NCBI GenBank assembly: GCA_958421275.1 | Contig: CATZLI010000001.1 | Span: 186,001 to 250,000 of the forward strand | Source: an uncultured Collinsella sp. | GTDB taxonomy: Bacteria > Actinomycetota > Coriobacteriia > Coriobacteriales > Coriobacteriaceae | DNA length: 64,000 nt | Direction of reading: 5' to 3' | Shown here: positions 10,665 to 21,002 of the stretch, piece by piece | How positions within the stretch are numbered: the first letter of the stretch is position 1 | How the letters are laid out: every line of letters begins with the position of its first letter | Notes under the pieces: generated by a model | Databases searched by the model: none | Seen by the model: the letters and a program-made list of their open reading frames with translations, nothing else | Told to the model about the DNA's origin: nothing | Program-made: the position numbers and the translations under genes

Positions 10665-10712
10665 GGGGGACAGGTTAATCTGCACCAATGTGGTGCAAAC
10701 ATACCTGTCCCC
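10665..10712. repeat. GGGGACAGG palindrome, copy 1
   Basis: The left arm runs GGGGACAGGTTAATCTGCACCA and the right arm TGGTGCAAACATACCTGTCCCC; outer and inner ends pair and the middle bulges. A near-identical copy lies at 21996-22042. A further degenerate half (GGTGCAAAGAAATCTGTCCCC) follows at about 10725-10745. Confidence 0.85.
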
Positions 10713-10756
10713 GGAATACCAAGACGGTGCAAAGAAATCTGTCCCCAATGCCCCTA

Positions 10757-11029
10757 TTACTTGGAGAGCTTGTCGACGACGCGTTCGATTTCGGCGAGCT
10801 TGGCGGCTTTGAGGTCTTCGTCGCCCGATTCGATTGCCGAAGTCACGCAGCCCTCGATATGCGCCTTGAGCACGTCGGCGTTAATGCGCGCGAGGAGCGC
10901 CTGCGTTGCCATGAGCTGCGTGGAAATATCGACGCAGTAACGGTCCTCCTCGACCATCCGCAAGATGCCGTCGATCTGGCCGCGTGCCGTCTTGAGCATG
11001 CGGGTCACCGATTTATGGTCTGCCATCAT
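10757..11029 (-). CDS. csoR: CsoR-family copper-sensing repressor
   Basis: 90-aa all-helical repressor of the CsoR/DUF156 family. The Cu(I)-binding triad is present: Cys32 (RYCVD), His57 and Cys61 (AHIEGC). In the known mechanism Cu(I) binding releases DNA and derepresses copper export. The start at 11029 follows GAGGA at 6 bp; a longer in-frame extension runs through the palindrome at 11072-11138 and is rejected. It lies downstream of copZ and copA on the same strand, with a matching operator before copA, so it probably controls the whole set, including itself. Confidence 0.93.
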   Translation of the reverse strand: MMADHKSVTRMLKTARGQIDGILRMVEEDRYCVDISTQLMATQALLARINADVLKAHIEGCVTSAIESGDEDLKAAKLAEIERVVDKLSK

Positions 11030-11071
11030 GTCGGGTCCTCGTTTCTGGTCGATCTTCCGGATGTCCCCGTC

Positions 11072-11138
11072 AGTTGCGGTGAAATACGGACCGTTTAAAG
11101 GCCTAGGGCGGCACAACAGTCCGTATTTCACCGCAACT
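11072..11138. repeat. TTGCGGTGRAATA palindrome, copy 1
   Basis: Arms AGTTGCGGTGAAATACGGAC (from 11072) and GTCCGTATTTCACCGCAACT (to 11138) are perfect complements around a 27-nt loop. It lies between copZ and csoR. Related copies are at 44490-44558 and 55537-55603. Confidence 0.9.
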
Positions 11139-11164
11139 TCTGAGGATTCAGTAGGCAGCGACTG

Positions 11165-11386
11165 CTATGCGGCGGTCACCGAAAGGGCGTGGAACTTCTC
11201 GCCGGCGCCCTCGACAGCGGCGGTGAGCTGCTCGACGGTCACGGTGTCGGCGCACTCCACCTGGACGGTCTGGGTCTCGTGATCGGCGTCGGCGTCGGTC
11301 ACGCCGGCCACGTTGAGCAACGCCGTCTCGACGGTGGCGTCGCAATGGCCGCACATGAGGCCGGAAGTCTTGATTGTGTAACGCAT
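11165..11386 (-). CDS. copZ: Copper chaperone CopZ-like
   Basis: 73-aa single heavy-metal-associated (HMA) domain with the Cu(I) site GLMCGHC (Cys12, Cys15) and the beta-alpha-beta pattern of Atx1/CopZ. It would carry Cu(I) in the cytoplasm to the ATPase encoded upstream. The start at 11386 follows AGGGAGGA. It is 147 bp downstream of copA on the same strand; no strong terminator is visible between them. Confidence 0.92.
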   Translation of the reverse strand: MRYTIKTSGLMCGHCDATVETALLNVAGVTDADADHETQTVQVECADTVTVEQLTAAVEGAGEKFHALSVTAA

Positions 11387-11533
11387 GGGTATTCCTCCCT
11401 GTTGTGTCGGCTTTCCCAGGCACCCGACCTTGACCTTCAAGCCGTCGCTCGCGTACCAAAGTGCGCGTCGCTCCTCTTTCGGGTCAATCTCGGGCGTCTG
11501 GAAAACCCGTTCTAGATGGACTTAATGGTGAGC

Positions 11534-13873
11534 CTATTTTGCCACTTTGGGCTTAAAGGATTTTAAGCGCAGCGCATTGCTTACGACGCAGACACTCGAC
11601 AGGCTCATGGCCGCGGCGCCAAACATCGGCGAGAGCTGCCAACCGGTGAGGGGGAAGAACACGCCCGCCGCCAGCGGAATGCCGATGCCGTTGTAGAACA
11701 GCGCCCAGAACAGGTCCTGCTTGATGTTGCGAATTGTGGCGCGCGACAGCTCGATGGCACGGGCGACGTCCATGAGGTCGCTGCGCATGAGTACCACGTC
11801 GGCGCCCTCCTTGGCGATGTCTGCGCCGGTGCCGATAGCAAGGCCCACGTCGGCGCGCGCCAGGGCGGGGGAGTCATTGATACCGTCGCCCACCATGGCG
11901 ACCTTGCTGCCCGCATCCTGCAGCTCGCGTACGTGGTGCTCCTTGTCGGCGGGGAGGACGTCGGCGATGACCTGTTCGCTGCTCAGCCCCACGCGGCGGG
12001 CGATTGCTTCGGCGGTGACTCGGTTGTCGCCGGTGAGCATGCGCACGTCGACGCCAAGCGAGCGCAGTGCGGCGATGGCTCCGGCACTCGTTTCCTTGAC
12101 CTCGTCAGCCACGGCAATGGTGCCGGCGAGCTCGCCGTTCTTGGCAAAGAACAGCGGCGTCTTGCCCTCGGCGGCGAACTGTTCGGCAAGACCCGCGGGC
12201 ACCTTCGCGCCCAGCTCGTTCATCAGGCGCATATTGCCGGCGGCAATGGCGTTTTGCCCCTCGCGCGCCGTAACGCCTCGCCCGGGCACGGCGGCAAAGT
12301 CCTCGACGGCGCGCGCGACAATCCCTCGCGTCTCGCACTCGGCCATAATCGCCTCGGCCAGCGGGTGTTCGCTTGAGCGCTCCAGCGCGGCGGCCAGCTT
12401 GAGTAGCGCCTTTTCGCTCATGGCGGGCGATCCGTCGGCGCGCGTGGCTACCACGATATCGGTCACGGCAGGCTTGCCGCGAGTGACCGTTCCCGTCTTA
12501 TCGAGCACCACGGTGCCCACGCTGCGCAGATTCTCCAGCGCCTCGGCGCTCTTGAACAGAATGCCCATCTCGGCGCCCTTGCCGGTGCCGACCATAATAG
12601 CGACGGGCGTGGCCAGACCCAATGCGCACGGACAGCTGATCACCAGCACAGCGACGGCGGAGGTGAGCGCTTCGTTCACGCTACCGGTCAGTGCCATCCA
12701 CGCCACGAAGGTCATGGCCGAGATCACGAATACCACGGGCACGAACACGCCGGCGACCTTGTCGGCCATGCGGGCGATGGGCGCCTTGGTGGCGTTGGCG
12801 TCCTCGACGAGCTGGATAATCTTGGCGAGCGACGTGTCGGCGCCCACGCGTGTGGCACGGAAGGCAAACGAGCCGGTGCGGTTGACAGTGGCGGCGTTGA
12901 CGGTGTCGCCGGCGGTCTTTTCCACGGGGATGGACTCGCCGGTGAGCGCGCTCTCGTCCACGGCCGAGCTGCCCTCGAGCACCACGCCATCGACAGGGAT
13001 GGACTCGCCGGGGCGCACACGCAGCACCTGGCCGGGCAGAATGGCATCGACGTCGACGGTGGCCTCGCTGCCGTCCTCTGCCACGACGGTCGCGGTCTTG
13101 GGTGCTAAGTCGATGAGCGCCTCGATAGCGCCGCCGGTCTTGGACTTGCTGCGCGTCTCGAGGTATTTGCCCACGGTGACGAGCGACAGGATGGTGCCAG
13201 CGCTCTCAAAATACAGGTTGTCCATGCTCGTCATCATGGCCTCGTGCACCTGACCTGCGGCTAGCTGGTCGGCCATGATGAACATGGCGTAGAGCGACCA
13301 GGCGATGGAGGCGGTGGCGCCCACGGCAATAAGGGCGTCCATGGTGGGCGCGCCGTGCGCGAGCGATTTAAACCCGTTGATAAAGTACGCGTCGTTGACG
13401 TAGACGATGGGAATGAGCAGGACGAGCTCGGTGAGCGCGAGCGTCATGCTGTGGGTGTGGTCGGTGAAGATGCCGGGCAGCGGCCAGCCGAGCATGTGCC
13501 CCATGCCTATGTAGAACAGTGGGATGAGGAATACGATCGAGACGATGAGGCGGGTGCGCATGGCAGAGGCGGCGGCCTCCAACTTTTTGGTCGGTGACTC
13601 CATATGGGCGGCGTCGGACCTGGCTTGCGCACTTCCGCTTTGGACAGCGTCGGTGCCCGTGCTGATGGGTGAGGCCGAGTAGCCCGCGCGGTCGACAGCG
13701 GTGCAGATGTCGTCGGGGGAGACCTGCGCAGGGTCGTAGTCCACCAGCATAGAGCCGGCGAGCAGATTGACCGCGACGCTTTGGACGCCGTCGAGTTTGC
13801 TCACGGCGCGATCCACATGCGCCTGGCAGGCGGCGCATGTCATGCCGCCCACGTCGAACTTATCTTGAGCCAT
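11534..13873 (-). CDS. copA: Copper-exporting P1B-type ATPase
   Basis: 779-aa Cu(I) efflux pump. There is one N-terminal HMA domain with GMTCAAC (residues 10-16), a linker, then the P1B membrane core. Landmarks are TGES (311-314), the transmembrane metal site CPC (414-416), the phosphorylated Asp in DKTGT (458-462), SEHP (501-504), the hinge GDGIND (662-667) and the final-helix MSLSS signature (756-760). These are the P1B-1 copper signatures. The start follows an AAAGGAG site. It is first in a minus-strand set copA-copZ-csoR, with a CsoR-type operator about 60 bp upstream. The single HMA is common in bacterial CopA. Confidence 0.95.
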   Translation of the reverse strand: MAQDKFDVGGMTCAACQAHVDRAVSKLDGVQSVAVNLLAGSMLVDYDPAQVSPDDICTAVDRAGYSASPISTGTDAVQSGSAQARSDAAHMESPTKKLEAAASAMRTRLIVSIVFLIPLFYIGMGHMLGWPLPGIFTDHTHSMTLALTELVLLIPIVYVNDAYFINGFKSLAHGAPTMDALIAVGATASIAWSLYAMFIMADQLAAGQVHEAMMTSMDNLYFESAGTILSLVTVGKYLETRSKSKTGGAIEALIDLAPKTATVVAEDGSEATVDVDAILPGQVLRVRPGESIPVDGVVLEGSSAVDESALTGESIPVEKTAGDTVNAATVNRTGSFAFRATRVGADTSLAKIIQLVEDANATKAPIARMADKVAGVFVPVVFVISAMTFVAWMALTGSVNEALTSAVAVLVISCPCALGLATPVAIMVGTGKGAEMGILFKSAEALENLRSVGTVVLDKTGTVTRGKPAVTDIVVATRADGSPAMSEKALLKLAAALERSSEHPLAEAIMAECETRGIVARAVEDFAAVPGRGVTAREGQNAIAAGNMRLMNELGAKVPAGLAEQFAAEGKTPLFFAKNGELAGTIAVADEVKETSAGAIAALRSLGVDVRMLTGDNRVTAEAIARRVGLSSEQVIADVLPADKEHHVRELQDAGSKVAMVGDGINDSPALARADVGLAIGTGADIAKEGADVVLMRSDLMDVARAIELSRATIRNIKQDLFWALFYNGIGIPLAAGVFFPLTGWQLSPMFGAAAMSLSSVCVVSNALRLKSFKPKVAK

Positions 13874-13920
13874 GGCTTCTCCTTTCTGTGACGTAGTGTC
13901 GGAAATGTTAACCTGCCGAT

Positions 13921-13953
13921 ACTATACACCCATACCCCCTGGGGGTGTCCAGT
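13921..13953 (-). promoter_or_regulatory. copA promoter with CsoR-type operator
   Basis: The GC-rich palindrome ATACCCCCTGGGGGTGT (13932-13948) matches the CsoR operator style of TACCC...GGGTA half sites. Read on minus, a TGGACA-like -35 and a TATAGT -10 lie on either side with about 19 bp between, so the operator fills the promoter spacer. Operator assignment rests on family knowledge and on csoR being in the same locus. Confidence 0.7.
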
Positions 13954-14025
13954 ACAGAAAGAAATGTATGACATTTCGCTACAGATGAGGGTGGCTGCCG
14001 GGTTGGTGCACCATCCCCGCCCTTC

Positions 14026-14483
14026 GTCTCAATCTGTAACATCTAGCCCAGTTTTTGCCGAGCTGCTGTTACAGAATGAGACAAACTCTCCGGCGGCAAA
14101 TCAATATCTCGATCTGTAACATCTAGCGGGGAAAATGACCTCTAACTGTTACAGATTGAGATTTTGTTTTGAGAGGTTTGAGTTTGTCTCCATCTGTAAC
14201 AGTTAGACCGGTTTTTGGATTCCAGATGTTACAGATCGAGACGAACCTTCAGCAATAAACTCAATGTCTCAATCTGTAACATCTGGCGGGAAATATGACC
14301 CCTTACTGTTACAGATCGAGACAGACCGTCCGCGGCCAACTCAAATGTCTTGATCTGTAACATCTAGAGAGGTTTTTGACCCCTTACTGTTACAGATTGA
14401 GATGTTGTCTCGCGGGATTGGGGTTTGTCTCGTTCTGTAGCATCTAGACCTGTATCTGCCGAGCTAGTGTTACAAATCGAGAC
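14026..14483. repeat. Six-unit array of 57-bp palindromes
   Basis: Six units start at 14026, 14106, 14186, 14266, 14347 and 14427. Each is exactly 57 bp (21-bp arm, 15-nt loop, 21-bp arm), separated by 23-24-bp linkers, giving an 80-80-80-81-80 register. Arms are conserved (GTCTCRATCTGTAACAKYTA); loops and linkers vary, with several loops holding GGTTTTTG or GGAAAATGACC. Edge changes are partly compensatory, for example ATCTC paired with GAGAT in unit 2. The array fills the gap between the copA promoter and the 3' end of the minus-strand kinase gene. No cas genes are present and the linkers are too short for CRISPR spacers. Confidence 0.96.
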
Positions 14484-14525
14484 AACTGCCGGGGAGGGGT
14501 CCCGTCACGGCAAGACGCCCGCCGC

Positions 14526-16610
14526 CTAGATACAGAACCCGGGAATCACACAGGTTAGCTTGTTTGGCTTTTCCGCAGGCGTTGCGTACGTAAAGACGTC
14601 GCCGTCGTGGCCCACACGGTTTATGTAGAGCGTGCCTTCGGTCTCCGATGAGTCGGGGCTCACCGTGCGCTCCCACCAGCAGGTGTCCTTGCCCTTCCAC
14701 TGGCGGACCATCGTCTCGTTCGTGGAATACGGGCTCACCTTGAGCTCGCGGAAGAGCTGATACTCCTTGCCCTCGCCGTTGTAGATTTCTGCCAGGTAGT
14801 GATAGTCCTTGGCAAACGAATCGGGCGGTTGCGTACCGCACAGCTCGACCATGGCGGGCAGCCAAAGGGTTGCGGGCAACTCGCTCAGACACGATGCACT
14901 GTTGGCGGCGCCAGCGTTATTCGAGACCTTTTTGACAGATTTGATGAGCGCGCGCAACTTGTTGGGCAGCAGCTTAAGGCCGTCGCCGTCGAGCCATTCC
15001 CGCAGCTCGCAAACTGCCCAGCCGGCGCTCGGCGGTTCAGCCGCAGCGTTGCGCTCGGCAATACCCGCGTCGAACATAAACGTCAGTCCGGCCTTGCCCG
15101 TCCCGTCCAGAAGCTCATCGTGACGGATGCCCACAAGCTGCGCGCCGACCTCCAGCCCGTTGGTGAGTTTCACGCGCTTGGTACACGGATAGGGGATATG
15201 CCCATCGGCATCGAGCAGGTGATAGCGCTTGGCAATCTCGCGTGCCTCGCTACGGGTCTCGGCGGCCTTAATCTTGAGCGAAATCTCCTGCAGCTGATCC
15301 CAGGTGTAGTCGTCAAGTGAACCGCGGATGCCGTCGAGGTAGTCGGGGATGCCAAAGCCATGGGTTGCCGCCCCGATAACGCTGAGCCCCGCAACGGCTG
15401 CGATAGCGCCGCCGATAATAAAGCGGCGGCGGGTCATGGCATCGTGGCGGGCCTGATTCAGGATCTCTCGTGCGCGCTCGCCGGCGACGTCGACCTTAAG
15501 GTGCGTGCCAGAATCGATATCAATTGCGGCCTCGTCTCCTGCACCTTCGCGGCCTTCGGATTCGGCGTCGGTGAGGTATGCCGAGAGCACCTCGAGCATC
15601 TGCTGCTCGGTGGGACGATCGCACTGCTCGACTGAGAGACCCTTCATGATGATCTGGACGAGCGCCTCATCGCCCTCGCAGCGCGGCTCGAGCGGTGCCG
15701 GCTTGGTCTTGGTCTTTACGAGATAGAACGAGCCGGTTGCAGCGGCGTCCGTCGACTCAAAGTCAAACGGTTTGCGACCGCTGTAGAGCTGGTACAGAAT
15801 GCTCGAAAGCGCATAGACGTCGATTGCCGGCGAACGGCGAAGGGCCGCGATGCCTTCGATATCCTGCGTGAGCATCTCGGGCGCGGCGTATGCGGGCGTG
15901 GCAAAACGCCAGATGTCGGCGCGCCGGGTGATCGTGTCGTCGCCGAGAGCCATGGTCGCGGAGCCCATGTCGATGAGGCAGGGGTCAAAGGAACAATCAG
16001 CAATCTGCTGCTCGAGCGTTCGGCTGGTGGTGCGGAACATGATATTGGCAGGCGACAGGTCGCGATGGATGACCGGATTCACGAGGCCTTGGGTCATCAA
16101 GAGCGCACGAAGCACGGCGTTTCCGACGGCGGCGACCATCTGGGTGGTCAGCCCGCCCGAGGCGTCGTGCGGAAGCAGGGGCAGCGCCTGCTTGAGCGAG
16201 GTGCCCTCGACCCACTCCATGAGGATGAGAGGGTCATCCTCGCACGATCCGTAGCCATAGACGCGCGGAAATCCGCGCAGGTGCGAGACGGTACACAGAT
16301 GACGGTACTCCTCGAACAGCGCGGCGGTGCTGGCCAGGTGCGCTGCCGATTGCTCGGCGGAGCGGTCGGGGGCTTGGCCGGAAAGGATAGCGTTGTCCTT
16401 GAGCAGCTTGACGGCAAAGACCTCGCCGCTCGTGTTGGTCGCGCGCAGCACGTGCCCGATGTTGCCGTTGTTGCGGTGGGCCGTCTGGAGAATAAGCGTC
16501 ATAAACCGACGTTTGGCGTCGTCCTCGGCGCTGGGGTCGACCGCCACGGCGGTATCGAACGTATCGAGACGGATGAGTTTGTCGCCATAGGCGCTATCGG
16601 TAGTATCCAT
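14526..16610 (-). CDS. Membrane Ser/Thr protein kinase with DUF6273-like sensor domain
   Basis: 694-aa Hanks-type kinase. The N-terminal kinase domain (about 45-350) shows the ATP Lys in FAVKLL (Lys68), the catalytic loop HRDLSPAN (182-189), a DMG variant of DFG (214-216) and APE (243-245). One membrane helix follows (about 397-416, after RRR), which would place the rest outside the cell. The C-terminal region has the pattern WAVCELREWLDGDGLKLLP typical of DUF6273-type domains. The start at 16610 is chosen for its AAAGGA site; an in-frame extension overlaps an inverted repeat. It is probably paired with the FHA protein encoded just upstream. The signal sensed is unknown. Confidence 0.88.
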   Translation of the reverse strand: MDTTDSAYGDKLIRLDTFDTAVAVDPSAEDDAKRRFMTLILQTAHRNNGNIGHVLRATNTSGEVFAVKLLKDNAILSGQAPDRSAEQSAAHLASTAALFEEYRHLCTVSHLRGFPRVYGYGSCEDDPLILMEWVEGTSLKQALPLLPHDASGGLTTQMVAAVGNAVLRALLMTQGLVNPVIHRDLSPANIMFRTTSRTLEQQIADCSFDPCLIDMGSATMALGDDTITRRADIWRFATPAYAAPEMLTQDIEGIAALRRSPAIDVYALSSILYQLYSGRKPFDFESTDAAATGSFYLVKTKTKPAPLEPRCEGDEALVQIIMKGLSVEQCDRPTEQQMLEVLSAYLTDAESEGREGAGDEAAIDIDSGTHLKVDVAGERAREILNQARHDAMTRRRFIIGGAIAAVAGLSVIGAATHGFGIPDYLDGIRGSLDDYTWDQLQEISLKIKAAETRSEAREIAKRYHLLDADGHIPYPCTKRVKLTNGLEVGAQLVGIRHDELLDGTGKAGLTFMFDAGIAERNAAAEPPSAGWAVCELREWLDGDGLKLLPNKLRALIKSVKKVSNNAGAANSASCLSELPATLWLPAMVELCGTQPPDSFAKDYHYLAEIYNGEGKEYQLFRELKVSPYSTNETMVRQWKGKDTCWWERTVSPDSSETEGTLYINRVGHDGDVFTYATPAEKPNKLTCVIPGFCI

Positions 16611-16641
16611 GGCGTTCCTTTGTCTGGCATGGGTTGCCGCA

Positions 16642-16704
16642 CGTATACGCGAGCAGTGCGGATATCGGTAAAGTACCATGATAGCCGCACTGCCCACGTA
16701 TACC
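16642..16704. promoter_or_regulatory. Inverted repeat upstream of the kinase gene
   Basis: Arms of about 25 bp (16642-16666 and 16680-16704) match at about 20 positions; both contain GTATACG and GCAGTGCGG. The repeat is centred about 63 bp upstream of the kinase start and could be an operator or hairpin in its leader. No regulator is assigned. Confidence 0.6.
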
Positions 16705-16737
16705 GCTGAGCATTGTCGTTTACGACGCAGAAGGTAG

Positions 16738-16778
16738 AAGACGAAAGACGGACGGCGACCGTCTTCCGATCGCCGTCC
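16738..16778 (-). terminator. Probable terminator of the FHA gene
   Basis: GGACGGCGA and TCGCCGTCC pair (16750-16778) just past the FHA stop. On the minus strand the stem is followed by a T/C-rich stretch (GTCTTTCGTCTTC). The T-tract is weak, so read-through into the kinase gene is likely. Confidence 0.55.
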
Positions 16779-16781
16779 GCG

Positions 16782-17744
16782 CTAGTCCACAATGACAAGG
16801 AATGTCGTGTAGAGACCCAGATGGAGCCTGTCGCTGTTTTCGATTTCCACTGGGGGATAGATCTTGCCAGGCTCGCGTTGGTCGCGCGGCGGCTCAATCA
16901 CAATATCGCCGTCACCCGCGCCCGATTCGAGCACTGTGCCGTTGGTCGACCCAAGGCCCTGGGCGTACCAGTGCTCACCCTCAAGCCAAATGCGAAGATG
17001 CTCGCGCGATGCGTCGGCGCCCACATCGGTGATGCTGGGCGAGGTTTTGGGCAAAGAACCAATCACGGTGCCGCGTGGATCGCGTGTGAGGGGATGGATT
17101 TGCATGCCGGCGCAGTTGTCGGCATGGGTTCTGAGCAGACCGAGGTTGGGGGCGACGGTGCGCGGCTGCTCCAGGCTGCTCATAAAGCCACGTCCGACGG
17201 TAGTTTCGGTGGTGCCAAAGTGCTCGCCCGTCTTGCTGTCGCAAAAGCGCTCGACGGTGGCCACGCCCTGAACGGGATCGGCGAGCGCCCCCGTTGCCAC
17301 AAAGAGCATAAGGTAAAGCGTGCTTTTCTCGCGCACGGCATTGCCGTCAAAGTTGTCGATGCGATTGAGGGCATTTGCATATAGGCGGCTGTCCAGCTTG
17401 TAGCTGGCGAGAGCCGACATCATTTCGTTGGCGGCCGGACCGCGATAGTGCTCGGCGATTGCCCGATAGGCGGACTCGCCGCCGCCGAGCTTGCTGCAGA
17501 TTGCCGAGGAAAGGTTGAGCGTGGTGACGGTAAAGTCGCTGTAGATGGAGGGCGCGCACTGGTCAGGCTTGCGATGGACGATGTAACGGGTGAGATACGA
17601 GCGGTTGGAAGAGCATTTCTCGAGCAGGGTACTGCCGAGATAAGAGTTTCCATTGATGAGCATTCGGGCGATCTCGAGATGTTTAAGACCGCCGAACGAG
17701 CGAATATCGTTATAGAGGACCGAGCAAGGCGTCTCTGCTGCCAC
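16782..17744 (-). CDS. FHA-domain protein
   Basis: 320-aa protein with a C-terminal forkhead-associated (phosphothreonine-binding) domain of about 100 residues: VIGSLPKTSPSI, SREHLRIW and GSTNGT are the usual loop residues. The first 200 residues match no domain I know; they contain Tyr- and Ser-rich helices and no membrane segment. GTG 17744 is chosen because AAAGGAGG precedes it by 5 bp; ATG 17774 lies upstream of that site. It is encoded directly upstream of the kinase on the same strand and is a natural candidate for its substrate or adaptor, though the partnership is inferred. Confidence 0.87.
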   Translation of the reverse strand: MAAETPCSVLYNDIRSFGGLKHLEIARMLINGNSYLGSTLLEKCSSNRSYLTRYIVHRKPDQCAPSIYSDFTVTTLNLSSAICSKLGGGESAYRAIAEHYRGPAANEMMSALASYKLDSRLYANALNRIDNFDGNAVREKSTLYLMLFVATGALADPVQGVATVERFCDSKTGEHFGTTETTVGRGFMSSLEQPRTVAPNLGLLRTHADNCAGMQIHPLTRDPRGTVIGSLPKTSPSITDVGADASREHLRIWLEGEHWYAQGLGSTNGTVLESGAGDGDIVIEPPRDQREPGKIYPPVEIENSDRLHLGLYTTFLVIVD

Positions 17745-17923
17745 GGATACCTCCTTTGATTGCTTCCTAGCCAATATGGCGATAGGAATTAATGGCCCCC
17801 GGTGGGCGACGTATTAAATGGCTGCGCAATATATAGCGTAACTAAAGCAACATTATAGGCCACATGTTCGAAATTGCAGGAAGACTGAGAGATTTGGTTT
17901 GGACTGGACGGAAATCCCCCTCT

Positions 17924-18061
17924 GTCTTGATCTATAACAATTAGGGCCGATTTTACTCGTTAACTGTTACAGATTGAGACGTTTGTGAGCCGTGTCGACC
18001 GTTTGTCTCGATCTGTAACACGTAGAGGAAGATTCGCCCTGTAGATGTTACAGATTGAGAC
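17924..18061. repeat. 57-bp palindrome doublet beyond the FHA gene
   Basis: Units at 17924-17980 and 18005-18061, 81 bp apart, with the same 21-15-21 architecture as the other ten copies. They close the kinase-FHA locus on the side opposite the six-unit array. The rest of 17745-18332 shows no gene or clear promoter; about 270 bp of leader precedes the helicase start. Confidence 0.95.
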
Positions 18062-18332
18062 AATCAGCCGGGCCCACCTCGTCCGCCTCGTCATCTGTGG
18101 TTTACGTGGGGGCATGCGAAGCACGGGTATACTAACCGGCGGCGAATCTGCTCCATCGCTTAGAGCTGCTGCGTCTGGACGGCGCGTGATAGGGCTGCCA
18201 AAGCGATCGCCAGCGTGCTGAGCAACGTCCTCTCTGTGCGCACCTGTTTTTGTATGTATTAGCGCACTACCAAGCACGCCCGCGCGGCCGCATGCCGTGC
18301 CCATTGCGCGTGCAGATAAGGAACAACAACAT

Positions 18333-20591
<2,259 letters not shown>

Positions 20592-20625
20592 CATACGCAT
20601 CGCCCGCTAGAGCGAGGTGAACCAA

Positions 20626-20660
20626 GGGCCCCGAGCAACTACGCTCGGGGCCCTTTTTGT
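20626..20660 (+). terminator. Intrinsic terminator after the helicase
   Basis: AGGGCCCCGAG and CTCGGGGCCCT form a perfect 11-bp stem with a 7-nt loop, followed by TTTTTG. Confidence 0.92.
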
Positions 20661-20765
20661 TTGCCGTATCCGATCGCTAGTTCAAATGTGATTTCCTCGG
20701 GAATGCATCTAGAGGATGCCGTGGGCCTGTTTCCTACCATGCGGCAATGGGTCCCATGGGGTGCG

Positions 20766-21002
20766 CCGTGCATTTTTTGGAGTATTCTGCAGTTCGAGTT
20801 GTCTGCATATGATTTGACGTCGCCAACGGTGGCTTTCGGATATCCCTAGCGAGCGTTCTGAGTCAGATTTCGTCGTTTTCCGGAGCAGGGGCGCGTCATT
20901 CTCGCCATGTCGGAACCCAAAATGACGCAGCGCCCTAAAGGTTTGCCCGCTCGGGGTATTGCTGGCGCGGTCACGTTGCAGAATACTCCGTTTTTTGCAC
21001 GG
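20766..21002. repeat. Inverted-repeat element in a gene-free gap
   Basis: Near-complementary 27-bp arms lie at 20766-20792 (CCGTGCATTTTTTGGAGTAT...) and 20976-21002 (...ATACTCCGTTTTTTGCACGG), enclosing about 183 bp with no convincing gene. An inner inverted repeat, CGTCATT/AATGACG with GGGCGC edges, lies at 20888-20935. The shape resembles a MITE or other small non-autonomous element, but no target-site duplication was recognised. Confidence 0.65.

Noticed and set aside
14026..14483. CRISPR array
   Set aside because: Repeats are full palindromes of 57 bp with variable centres, linkers are only 23-24 bp, copies are split into doublets at other sites, and no cas gene is present.
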